Part shown: one piece after another, positions 35,295-42,790 of the stretch
Position numbering within the stretch: the stretch's first letter is position 1
Layout: every line of letters starts with the position of its first letter
Assembly (NCBI GenBank): GCA_902591045.1
Contig: CACIZC010000001.1
Span: forward strand, 110,937 to 174,936
DNA length: 64,000 bases
Direction: 5' to 3'
Origin: an uncultured Pelagibacteraceae bacterium
GTDB taxonomy: Bacteria; Pseudomonadota; Alphaproteobacteria; Pelagibacterales; Pelagibacteraceae
Made by a program: the position numbers and the translations under genes
Notes under the pieces: generated by a model
The model's input: only the letters and a program-made list of their open reading frames with translations
Database searches by the model: none
What the model was told of the DNA's origin: nothing

Positions 35295-36007
35295 CCTACG
35301 TTTGATCTTCCTCCATCAACTCCAATAATTTGTCCTGTAATCCAAGAGCTTTCATCTGACAATAAAAACTTTGCAACTGAAGCCGAGTCTTTACCTTCTC
35401 CCAATCTTTTAAGAGGATGTTGTTTAGCAATTCCATCGGCAATTTTTGGATTTTTTAAAACTTTACTTGCCATTTTAGAATTGCTTAAGCTTGGAGCTAT
35501 ACAATTAATTCTTATATTAGGCGCAAGTTCAGCGGCTAGTGATACAGTTAAGCCTTCCAATGATGCTTTGACTGGAGAAATGATGCTATGATTTGAAAAT
35601 CCTTGTTTAACTGCAACAGTAGAAAAAACAACTATCGAAGCTTTGTTTTTTTTCAAATTCTCTTTATATTTTTTAATAATTTCGACAATAGGAAAAAAAT
35701 TTAACTCTAGGCTTTTTAAGTAATCTTTTTTTGTGACTAAATTTATTGGTTTAAGGTCAATCGAACCAACACAATATGCTATACCTGCAATATCTATATT
35801 TTGTAAATCTGCATCAATTTTATCTATAAAGTTTGAATCAGTCACATCTGCTACACTATATGATGCATCAGTTTCTTCTGAGAGCTTAGATATTTCTCCT
35901 TCGTCTTTTCCTATTAGATGTTTTTCAATTGAATTGTCGTTTAATAATTTTGCCAGGGAACTACCTACTGCTCCTGTTGCTCCAAATATTAAAATTTTAC
36001 CCGTCAT
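35291..36007 (-). CDS. Short-chain dehydrogenase/reductase
   Basis: 238 residues. N-terminal ILIFGATGAVGSSLAKLL is the TGxxxGxG cofactor loop variant; SxxY-xxxK region is degenerate (NHSIISPVKASLEGL: Lys present, Tyr replaced by a Ser/Pro context), while the C-terminal SSWITGQIIGVDGGRSNV is standard. The loss of the catalytic Tyr leaves the activity uncertain. No pathway context: between a basic unknown and a small membrane protein on the same strand. Confidence 0.87.
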   Translation of the reverse strand: MTGKILIFGATGAVGSSLAKLLNDNSIEKHLIGKDEGEISKLSEETDASYSVADVTDSNFIDKIDADLQNIDIAGIAYCVGSIDLKPINLVTKKDYLKSLELNFFPIVEIIKKYKENLKKNKASIVVFSTVAVKQGFSNHSIISPVKASLEGLTVSLAAELAPNIRINCIAPSLSNSKMASKVLKNPKIADGIAKQHPLKRLGEGKDSASVAKFLLSDESSWITGQIIGVDGGRSNVG

Positions 36008-36024
36008 AAATCTAATTTCAATTT

Positions 36025-36258
36025 TTATGTTTTTCTAGGATCTTTAATTTTTTTTAATTTAGCCGAAATTCCAGATATTTTTAAAGTTAGATAAACTACG
36101 TATGCAATGCTAAATCCTAAAGCCATTGTAGATAAGACACTGAAAATGGCAGATAAAAATTTTTCTTGAAACCAATTTTCTATTCCTGAGTTCGATTGAT
36201 ACAATATATTCCAAAAGAGTATAAATACGATTTCATATACTACTATTAATTTAAACAT
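36025..36258 (-). CDS. Small two-helix membrane protein, unknown
   Basis: 77 residues. Hydrophobic segments at about residues 2-20 and 36-58, followed by a basic tail (KLKKIKDPRKT). No recognised family. Located between argG and the SDR gene on the same strand, 17 bp before the latter; likely expressed with it. Confidence 0.6.
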   Translation of the reverse strand: MFKLIVVYEIVFILFWNILYQSNSGIENWFQEKFLSAIFSVLSTMALGFSIAYVVYLTLKISGISAKLKKIKDPRKT

Positions 36259-36305
36259 TTTTATCCTATTAATATTTTCGAACTTTATATATAGGATAAT
36301 TTTTT

Positions 36306-37496
36306 TTAAGCTCTAAGCTTTCTTGACGCACTTGATATAAATCTCTCAACTTTTGATTTTTTAAAAGATTTATTTTCTTCAAAAGAAACTTTTTTTACAG
36401 AATAAGCTTTACTTTTGCTTTGTCTTGATAAAATTGTAATATTCCCTTTATACAGCTTAAGCTTAACTAATCCGTTCACTTGATTTTTTTTAAGATCAAC
36501 AATTTTTTGTAATTTAAATCTAGCTTTTGAATACCAAAAACCATTGTAAATAAGCTCAGCATACTTTGGCATTATTTCATCTTTTTGATGCATGGTTTTT
36601 TTATCTAAGGTTACGGATTCTATAGCTCTATGTGCAATCATTAAAAGAGTCCCCCCTGGGGTTTCATAAACTCCTCTTGATTTTATTCCAATAAATCTGT
36701 TTTCAACTAAATCAACTCTTCCAATCCCATTTTTACCTGCAACTGAATTTAACTTTTGAAGCAGTTTTGCAGGTGATAATTTTTTATTATTTACAGAAAT
36801 AGGATCTCCCTTTTTAAATCCTATGGTTACATACGATGGTTTATTCGGAGCTTTTTCTGGTGATATCGTTCTTTGAAAAATATATTCAGGAGCTTGTTTT
36901 TTTGGATCTTCTAATACTTTTCCTTCGGTTGAAGTGTGGTAAAGATTGTCATCCACTGAAAAAGGTGGAGCACCTTTCTTGTCCTTAGGTATCGGTATTT
37001 TATTTTTTTTTGCATATTTAATTAAGTCGGTTCTCGATTTTAATTTCCAAATTCTCCACGGAGCAATGACTTTTATTTTTGGACCAAAGTAATAATAACC
37101 AAGTTCAAATCTTACTTGATCATTTCCTTTGCCTGTTGAGCCATGTGAAACTGCGAATGCTTTAAATTTTTTTGCAATAGCAATTTGTCTTTTTGCAATT
37201 AAAGGTCTAGCTATAGAAGTACCCAACAAGTAGGTTCCTTCATACAAAGCGTGCCCTCTTATCATGGGGTAAACATAGTCTTTAACGAAGATATTTTTTA
37301 AATCTTCAATAATAATGTTTTTAACACCTAATTTTTTTGCATTTTTAATAATTTTACTTTTATTGATTTCTTGACCAATATTTGCAGTGTAAGCTATCAC
37401 TTCGGCATGATAGTTTTCTTGCAACCATTTAAGAATAATGGAGGTGTCTAGCCCTCCAGAATAAGCTAAAACGATTTTACTTTTTTTTTTAAGCAC
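36306..37496 (-). CDS. argG: Argininosuccinate synthase
   Basis: 396 residues. [17 protein letters not shown] (PP-loop) at residues 9-25, [17 protein letters not shown] and the citrulline/aspartate-binding regions are intact. Joins citrulline and aspartate with ATP in arginine synthesis. Its ATG overlaps the end of the IalB-like gene by 8 nt, an unusual partner. argH is not in the window. Confidence 0.97.
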   Translation of the reverse strand: MLKKKSKIVLAYSGGLDTSIILKWLQENYHAEVIAYTANIGQEINKSKIIKNAKKLGVKNIIIEDLKNIFVKDYVYPMIRGHALYEGTYLLGTSIARPLIAKRQIAIAKKFKAFAVSHGSTGKGNDQVRFELGYYYFGPKIKVIAPWRIWKLKSRTDLIKYAKKNKIPIPKDKKGAPPFSVDDNLYHTSTEGKVLEDPKKQAPEYIFQRTISPEKAPNKPSYVTIGFKKGDPISVNNKKLSPAKLLQKLNSVAGKNGIGRVDLVENRFIGIKSRGVYETPGGTLLMIAHRAIESVTLDKKTMHQKDEIMPKYAELIYNGFWYSKARFKLQKIVDLKKNQVNGLVKLKLYKGNITILSRQSKSKAYSVKKVSFEENKSFKKSKVERFISSASRKLRA

Positions 37497-37995
37497 AACT
37501 TTTTCTTGCAGTATTATAAGCTTTTGTGAAGCCCATCATTGAGTAAAGATCTTTAGTTTGACTTCCGTTTTTTGCTGCTGCTGTGACAGCTAGCTTTGAG
37601 GCCTTTTTCATTGTTTTAATTAAATTATATTCTTCTTCGTTATCAAGCAGCCATGCAAAGTCGCCTTGAGAAAAAAAAGCAAATTCATTTTTTCCACTTT
37701 TTGCTTTAACAGAAGAAGATCTATACTCATGTCCACTTGTTATACTGATTTCATTTTTAATTTTTTCGGCCTTTCTAAAGGTTACAAATAATCTTGATGG
37801 TTCTCTTAAAAAATTTTTAGGATCTCTTTTTAAAGGGATAGTTTGTGCAAAACAAATCTTACCTTTGCTATCATCGTAGGTAAAACTTTCCCAATTTTTA
37901 AATTTACCAATACTTTTAAGCTCATTACCGAAGGCAGGTAGCGTTGAAAGTATAAGCAGAGAAAAATATACTAGAATTGTTTTTAAAGTTTTCAT
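37489..37995 (-). CDS. Invasion-associated locus B (IalB)-like periplasmic protein
   Basis: 168 residues. Signal peptide 1-23 ([17 protein letters not shown]). The mature part has the IalB-like order: a [18 protein letters not shown] strand with a Cys, [17 protein letters not shown], and a C-terminal Cys-Ala that could form a disulphide with the first Cys. IalB proteins are widespread, functionally unclear periplasmic proteins. First gene of a unit with argG (8-nt overlap). Confidence 0.75.
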   Translation of the reverse strand: MKTLKTILVYFSLLILSTLPAFGNELKSIGKFKNWESFTYDDSKGKICFAQTIPLKRDPKNFLREPSRLFVTFRKAEKIKNEISITSGHEYRSSSVKAKSGKNEFAFFSQGDFAWLLDNEEEYNLIKTMKKASKLAVTAAAKNGSQTKDLYSMMGFTKAYNTARKSCA

Positions 37996-38051
37996 TTTAA
38001 ATATTTAAACAATCTATACAAAATCTACATCTTTTCAACAGTTCTCTTAAA

Positions 38052-39092
38052 TTATGGAGCTGGATTAGGATTATTTTTGTGAACTATTTCAATCTCATCG
38101 ATTATTTTTTTATCTAGAGTAACCTTAAGACTGTCAATGTTTTCTTTAAGCTGTTCCATGGAAGTGGCCCCAATTATATTACTAGTTAAAAAATTTCTTG
38201 AATTTACAAAAGCCAAAGACATGTGAGTTAAAGATATTCCGTGTTTCTTTGAAATTTCAAAATATTCATCCACAGCTTCATATGTTTTTGGACTTAAGTA
38301 TCTTGGATAATTTTCTGCGAACAAAGCTATTCTTGAATTTTTTGGCATTTTATTTTCTCTATATTTTCCAGTTAAAAATCCTACACCTAAAGGTGAATAT
38401 GCTAAAAGGCCAACTTTTTCCCTAATAGAAATTTCTGACAAGCCAATTTCGAATGTTCTGTTAACTAAATTGTATGGATTTTGTATAGCCATAACTCGAG
38501 GTAGGCGCAAATTCTCAGACAGTTTTAAAAATTTTGATAAACCCCATGGTGTTTCATTCGATATACCAATGTGTCTAATTTTTCCTTGATCTATGAATTT
38601 TTTCAAAACTTTTAAAATATTTTCAAATTCGTTCCATTCTGCATCATTCTCTACATGTTTGTAGCCAAGCCTTCCAAAAAAGTTGGTTTTTCTTTCAGGC
38701 CAGTGAAGTTGATACAAATCAATATAATCAGTTTGAAGTCTTTTAAGACTTCCATTTAAGGCATTTTCCAAACTTTTTTCTGAATACTGAAGTTTTCCAC
38801 CTCTAATCCAAGGCAAACCCGGACCTGCAATTTTACTTGCTAAAATTATTTTATCTCTATTTTTTTTTTCGGAAAACCATTTTCCAATAATTTCCTCAGT
38901 TTTTCCATAAGTTTTATCTCTAGGAGGAATTGCATAAAGTTCCGCTGTATCAAAAAAATTTATTCCTTTATCAACCGCATAATCCATTTGTTTAAAGCCA
39001 TCCTCCTTAGTATTTTGCTCACCCCAAGTCATCGTGCCCAGACAAATTTGACTTACCTTGATGTCAGTTGTTCCTAATTTTCTATATTTCAT
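38052..39092 (-). CDS. Aldo/keto reductase (Tas-like)
   Basis: 346 residues, AKR barrel. YRKLGTTDIKVSQICLGTMTWG at the start in two blocks, FFDTAELY with the catalytic Asp and Tyr, IILASKIA (catalytic Lys), DLYQLHWPER (His), and a C-terminal IIGATSMEQLKEN NADPH-binding segment. The extended loop after the Tyr (YAIPPRDKTYGKTEEIIG) is like the Tas subfamily. Substrate unknown. Monocistronic by position. Confidence 0.92.
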   Translation of the reverse strand: MKYRKLGTTDIKVSQICLGTMTWGEQNTKEDGFKQMDYAVDKGINFFDTAELYAIPPRDKTYGKTEEIIGKWFSEKKNRDKIILASKIAGPGLPWIRGGKLQYSEKSLENALNGSLKRLQTDYIDLYQLHWPERKTNFFGRLGYKHVENDAEWNEFENILKVLKKFIDQGKIRHIGISNETPWGLSKFLKLSENLRLPRVMAIQNPYNLVNRTFEIGLSEISIREKVGLLAYSPLGVGFLTGKYRENKMPKNSRIALFAENYPRYLSPKTYEAVDEYFEISKKHGISLTHMSLAFVNSRNFLTSNIIGATSMEQLKENIDSLKVTLDKKIIDEIEIVHKNNPNPAP

Positions 39093-39136
39093 ACTTACTT
39101 AGTATAATAATTTTAGGTTAAATAAAATATGTAGCA

Positions 39137-39164
39137 TTGAAAACTCTAAAAAAATGAATATATT
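39137..39164 (+). promoter_or_regulatory. Promoter of the BI-1 gene, leaderless
   Basis: TTGAAA (39137-39142), 16-bp spacer, TATATT (39159-39164). Initiation 7 bp downstream falls on the A of the ATG at 39171, with no ribosome site before it. Confidence 0.5.
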
Positions 39165-39170
39165 TCAACT

Positions 39171-39935
39171 ATGAACTTGAATAGAAATAATACGAACATT
39201 AAATCAGGTATATCTGATGCACAAATCATAGATCAGGGCCTAAGAAACTATATGCTTAAAGTTTATAACTACATGGCATCTGGAGTTTTTCTTACCGGCA
39301 TAGTATCTCTAATTCTTTTTCAATTATCTGGTGGATATAATATTCAAGTTACATCTTCAGGTATTAGTGGACTTACAGGTCTGGGCCAAGCTCTTTTTGC
39401 CTCTCCGTTAATGTGGGTAGTTATGCTTGCTCCGCTTGGAATAGTTTTTTATATGAGTTTTGGGATTAGGAAAATGAGTGCGTCCAAAGCCCAAGGAACT
39501 TTTTGGGTATTCGCTGCATTAATGGGAGCATCTTTAGCTTCAATATTTTTAGTTTATACTGGCGCAAGTATAACGCGTGTATTTTTTATAACAGCTGGGA
39601 CCTTCGGAGCTATGAGCATTTATGGCTACACAACAAAGAGAGATTTAACAAAATTAGGTTCATTTTTGATGATGGGTTTGATCGGAATAATTATAGCCTC
39701 GATAGTAAATATTTTTATGAAGTCGAACATGATGTATTTTGTAATTTCTATTATCGGAGTTTTAGTTTTTGTAGGCTTAACGGCTTATGACACACAAAAA
39801 ATAAAAAACATGTATCTTGAAGGTGACGATAGTGAAACTTCAGGCAAGAAAGCTGTAATGGGAGCTCTAACGCTTTACTTGGATTTCATAAATCTTTTTA
39901 TAATGTTATTAAGACTTTTTGGCCAAAGAAGATAA
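39171..39935 (+). CDS. Bax inhibitor-1/YccA family membrane protein
   Basis: 254 residues, about seven membrane helices. RNYMLKVYNYMASGVFLTG near residue 28 and the C-terminal GLTAYDTQKIKNMY plus ALTLYLDFINLFIMLLRL (with the conserved Asp) match the BI-1/YccA/YbhL family. In bacteria these proteins modulate membrane protease FtsH or act as ion leak channels. A promoter upstream predicts a leaderless transcript. Confidence 0.95.
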   Translation: MNLNRNNTNIKSGISDAQIIDQGLRNYMLKVYNYMASGVFLTGIVSLILFQLSGGYNIQVTSSGISGLTGLGQALFASPLMWVVMLAPLGIVFYMSFGIRKMSASKAQGTFWVFAALMGASLASIFLVYTGASITRVFFITAGTFGAMSIYGYTTKRDLTKLGSFLMMGLIGIIIASIVNIFMKSNMMYFVISIIGVLVFVGLTAYDTQKIKNMYLEGDDSETSGKKAVMGALTLYLDFINLFIMLLRLFGQRR

Positions 39936-40277
39936 TTATTCTACTAGCTTAAGATTTTCCCATTTAGTTCTATTTATTAAATTTTTTAAGTTCTCAGATT
40001 TTTTGATTATATTACCATTTTTATCAATCACATAAAACTTTTCCACTTTTGTTTTTGGATATAAGTTTTTTGATATTCTAAATATTGGCATGTCAGAAGC
40101 TCTTTGATAAACATCAAATGATATTGTTTTTTTATTTACAGACAAGCTGTAATCCTTCCAGTCTCCACAAGATACTTTTTTAGCATAGAGATTCAATATG
40201 ACTTTGAGTTCATTTTTTACAAAAAATTTTTCCTTATATTTAAAATTATTATTAACTATTAGTTTGAGTTTATTCAT
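39936..40277 (-). CDS. DUF2794 domain protein
   Basis: 113 residues. Pattern FFVKNELKVILNLYAKKVSCGDWKDYSLS (in two parts, residues 18-46) and YQRASDMPIFRISKNL match DUF2794, an alphaproteobacteria-wide family of unknown function whose members read F.R.EL..IL..Y...V..GEWRDYA and RRASE.PLYRIEK. Overlaps yciB by 8 nt. Confidence 0.85.
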   Translation of the reverse strand: MNKLKLIVNNNFKYKEKFFVKNELKVILNLYAKKVSCGDWKDYSLSVNKKTISFDVYQRASDMPIFRISKNLYPKTKVEKFYVIDKNGNIIKKSENLKNLINRTKWENLKLVE

Positions 40278-40818
40278 TTTTATATTTTTTAATTAAAGGC
40301 AATTGAAAAATTGTAAACACGAGTGTTATAGGCAAAATACCCCAAACTTTAAAATTTACCCAAATCCATTCAGGATAATTTCTCCAAACAAATTCATTTA
40401 AAGCACCTAAAAAAATAAAAAATCCCGCCCATCTATAAATCAACTTATTCCAACCAGCCTCTTCTAAATTAATTGAACCCTTCAGAAACATTTTAAGCAG
40501 ATTTTTTTTAAATACTATTTTTCCAGACAGTAAAGCGATCGCAAAGATAAAATTAATTATTGTAGGCTTCAGATAAATGAAAATAGGATTATTAAAATAA
40601 AGCGTCAAACCCCCAAACAGAGATATAAGTACCCCCCCCATTAAAGGAACATAGGGAATCTTTTTTTCTAATAAGTATATAACAACAACTGATATAACGG
40701 TGGCAATTATTAGAGGCGGTATTGCTATAGCTAAATTTTTATCACTTTTGTAGTATATAAAGAAGAAAATCAATAATGGACCAAAATCAGCTATAAATTT
40801 TATAAAAGATTTATTCAC
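40270..40818 (-). CDS. YciB/IspZ septation protein A homologue
   Basis: 182 residues with five to six membrane helices. IKFIADFGPLLIFFFIYY at the start, KPTIINFIFAIALLSG in the middle and AGFFIFLGALNEFVWRN near the end are family landmarks (P.xFF..Y, KPT..Y..FA, RW..FF...A..N..W). Inner-membrane protein linked to envelope synthesis and division. Upstream of and overlapping DUF2794. Confidence 0.93.
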   Translation of the reverse strand: MNKSFIKFIADFGPLLIFFFIYYKSDKNLAIAIPPLIIATVISVVVIYLLEKKIPYVPLMGGVLISLFGGLTLYFNNPIFIYLKPTIINFIFAIALLSGKIVFKKNLLKMFLKGSINLEEAGWNKLIYRWAGFFIFLGALNEFVWRNYPEWIWVNFKVWGILPITLVFTIFQLPLIKKYKNE

Positions 40819-40868
40819 ATTTAAGATTTACCACAAAACATTTTTAATTAATATTTAAAATTTTGTTA

Positions 40869-40896
40869 TTGATTTTAGAACAAATTTTAATATTCT
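40869..40896 (+). promoter_or_regulatory. Candidate promoter of hspQ, near-leaderless
   Basis: TTGATT (40869-40874), 16-bp spacer, TATTCT (40891-40896). Predicted initiation near 40903 would exclude the first ATG (40901) and favour the second (40907). Confidence 0.4.
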
Positions 40897-40900
40897 TAAT

Positions 40901-41227
40901 ATGATAATGAATGAAAAAAAGGCTAAATTCTCAATAGGTGATATTGTAAAGCACAGACACTTCAGTTTTAGAGGAGTAATATACGATGTAGACTTTGAAT
41001 TTAGTAATTCGGAGGAATGGTATCAATCGATCCCAAAAGATGTCAGGCCAAGGAAGGATCAGCCCTTCTATCATTTGCTCGCTGAGAACAGTGAGATAAC
41101 CTACGAAGCTTATGTATCTGAACAAAATTTAATTTCTGACAAGTCCGGTAAGCCAGTACAGCATCCGTTAGTTAACGAGATTTTTTTTGAAAAAAGAGGA
41201 TCGGCATACTATAAGCGTTCAAATTAA
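40901..41227 (+). CDS. hspQ: Heat shock protein HspQ (YccV-like, hemimethylated-DNA-binding domain)
   Basis: 108 residues from the first ATG. KFSIGDIVKHRHFSFRGVIYDVD and PRKDQPFYHLLAE, YEAYVSEQNL are the YccV/HspQ core in order. HspQ influences DnaA stability and Lon specificity in enteric bacteria. Two ATGs lie six bases apart (40901, 40907); promoter position favours the second, but both leave the domain intact. Confidence 0.93.
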   Translation: MIMNEKKAKFSIGDIVKHRHFSFRGVIYDVDFEFSNSEEWYQSIPKDVRPRKDQPFYHLLAENSEITYEAYVSEQNLISDKSGKPVQHPLVNEIFFEKRGSAYYKRSN

Positions 41228-41304
41228 ATTTTATCTGCCATATTATTAACAAAATTTACTCAAATCTCTGACCAAAAGGTAATTCATATTGATATCGTTA
41301 GTGT

Positions 41305-41356
41305 CTAATTGAGGATTCACTTATACTTCCTTATCTCCCTCAAAATCCTCAATTAG
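41305..41356 (+). ncRNA. Perfect 13-bp inverted repeat with pyrimidine-rich loop (candidate structured RNA or leader)
   Basis: CTAATTGAGGATT (41305-41317) and AATCCTCAATTAG (41344-41356) are exact reverse complements around a 26-nt loop that contains ACTTCCTTATCTCCCTC. No T run follows in either direction, so it does not look like a terminator. It lies in the 189-bp gap between hspQ and ccmC, 61 bp before the ccmC start. Strand is unknown; the plus strand is listed because ccmC is downstream. Confidence 0.5.
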
Positions 41357-41416
41357 GCCAAATGCTAAAATATCCCATTCAGTATTAAATCAAAGTATAC
41401 TAAGTTAACATACATA

Positions 41417-42124
41417 ATGTTAAAAATTCTTAGCCCAAGTCATGTATTTGGACTGCTTAAAAAATCAGGCAAGGTAATTCAAATTATTATTCTACCCTTG
41501 ATTTTCATTTCTTTGGTGTTTGCACTAATTATATCACCGCAGGATTACATACAAGGAGACTCGGTTAGAATTATGTATGTTCATGTGCCATCAGCCTGGA
41601 TAGCATTAGGCTGTTTTTCTTTAATAGGTCTTTTGAGTGTTTCAAATTTTTTGTTTAAACTAAAAAACTCTTTTTTGATTTATAAAAGTTTAGCTCCAAT
41701 CGGTTTAGTTTTTAGTTTTGTAGCTATTGCAACTGGTGCAATTTGGGGAAAACCTACATGGGGTACATGGTGGGCTTGGGATGCCAGACTAACATCGATG
41801 TTAATTTTGACTTTATTCTATTTGCTTTTCATAAGTTCTTATAAGTTTATTAGAAATCAAGAGGTTTCCTCTAGAGTATGTGCGGGAATATCAGTTTTAG
41901 GTTTAATAAATGTATTTTTAATCAAATACTCTGTAGAATGGTGGTCAACACTACATCAGCCAGCAAGTATCAAATTAAATGGAACTACAACCATTCATCC
42001 CTCAATGCTACTACCGCTTTATCTAATGTTATTGGTATTTTTCTTGTATTGTGCGCTAATTTTTCTAATGAAATATAGAACAGAAATAATTAGAATGAAA
42101 AAGAAAGGTATAAAAAGATTATGA
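41417..42124 (+). CDS. ccmC: Haem exporter/handling protein CcmC
   Basis: 235 residues, six membrane helices. VHVPSAWIALG, the WWD motif GKPTWGTWWAWDARLTSMLIL (by position about 115-135) and LHQPASI with the second haem-ligand His are intact. Loads haem onto CcmE in the periplasm. First gene of ccmCDEFGH; ccmA and ccmB, which complete the ABC transporter, are not in the window. The ATG of ccmD overlaps its end. Confidence 0.96.
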   Translation: MLKILSPSHVFGLLKKSGKVIQIIILPLIFISLVFALIISPQDYIQGDSVRIMYVHVPSAWIALGCFSLIGLLSVSNFLFKLKNSFLIYKSLAPIGLVFSFVAIATGAIWGKPTWGTWWAWDARLTSMLILTLFYLLFISSYKFIRNQEVSSRVCAGISVLGLINVFLIKYSVEWWSTLHQPASIKLNGTTTIHPSMLLPLYLMLLVFFLYCALIFLMKYRTEIIRMKKKGIKRL

Positions 42125-42336
42125 TTACAAATTTTTTAGATATGGGTGGATACGGAATTTACGTCTGGTCCTCTTTTATTTTTACTTTTTTTATATGTTT
42201 AGCATTTTTTTTAAGAACTAAAAAAAGTTTAAAAAAAGTAGAAAAAGATTTTAAATTTGAAGCGGAAAGATTATCAGTAGAAAAGTCTAAAATCTTAAAG
42301 TCTAGAAAAATTTCTAAAGAAATTATTGCTTCTTAA
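42121..42336 (+). CDS. ccmD: CcmD-like small membrane protein
   Basis: 71 residues, single helix: DMGGYGIYVWSSFIFTFFICLAF in two blocks is the CcmD pattern (MGGYGxYVWxSY), followed by a Lys-rich cytoplasmic tail. Stabilises the CcmABC-CcmE complex. Overlaps ccmC by ATGA. Slightly longer than most CcmD. Confidence 0.9.
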   Translation: MITNFLDMGGYGIYVWSSFIFTFFICLAFFLRTKKSLKKVEKDFKFEAERLSVEKSKILKSRKISKEIIAS

Positions 42337-42364
42337 TATTGAAAAATTTTGAAGCATTTTGTCG

Positions 42365-42790
42365 ATGCTTAATAAAAAAGTTAAAAATAGAATCGTAGTT
42401 TTTTTTGGCCTAGCTTTTCTGTTTATTATCGTCACGGTGTCATCAATATTAGCTTTAAAGGATAATATTTTATACTTTCTTTCGCCCACAGAAGTTAGAG
42501 AAAGCAGCAATATTGTTTTTAACAAAAAAATGCGAATTGGAGGCATGGTAAAAAAAGGATCGATTTATAACGATAGAAATGAAATTAAATTTATAATTAC
42601 TGATTTAAAAAATGAAATCATGGTGAGTTATAAAGGAACAGTTCCAAATTTATTTTCTGAAGGAAAAGGGGTGATAGCCGAGGGTAGTTTAAAGGATAAA
42701 AAATTTTTTGTAGCAAAAAGAATTCTAGCAAAACATGATGAAAATTATATGCCACCAGATTTAAAAAACGTAATAAAAGATGTTAAGTAA
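42365..42790 (+). CDS. ccmE: Haem chaperone CcmE
   Basis: 141 residues from ATG at 42365 (a TTG two codons earlier is less likely). Single N-terminal helix (about 11-31), OB-fold periplasmic domain with RIGGMVKKGSI and VIAEGSL, and the haem-binding HDENYMPP with His124 covalently binding haem. Ends overlapping ccmF by 11 nt. Sits 28 bp after ccmD. Confidence 0.96.
   Translation: MLNKKVKNRIVVFFGLAFLFIIVTVSSILALKDNILYFLSPTEVRESSNIVFNKKMRIGGMVKKGSIYNDRNEIKFIITDLKNEIMVSYKGTVPNLFSEGKGVIAEGSLKDKKFFVAKRILAKHDENYMPPDLKNVIKDVK

Noticed and set aside
41305..41356. Terminator of hspQ
   Set aside because: Perfect stem but low GC, a 26-nt loop and no T run on either strand.
42359..42364. TTG start for ccmE at 42359
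   Set aside because: The ATG two codons later gives the same protein core. No ribosome site favours the TTG.
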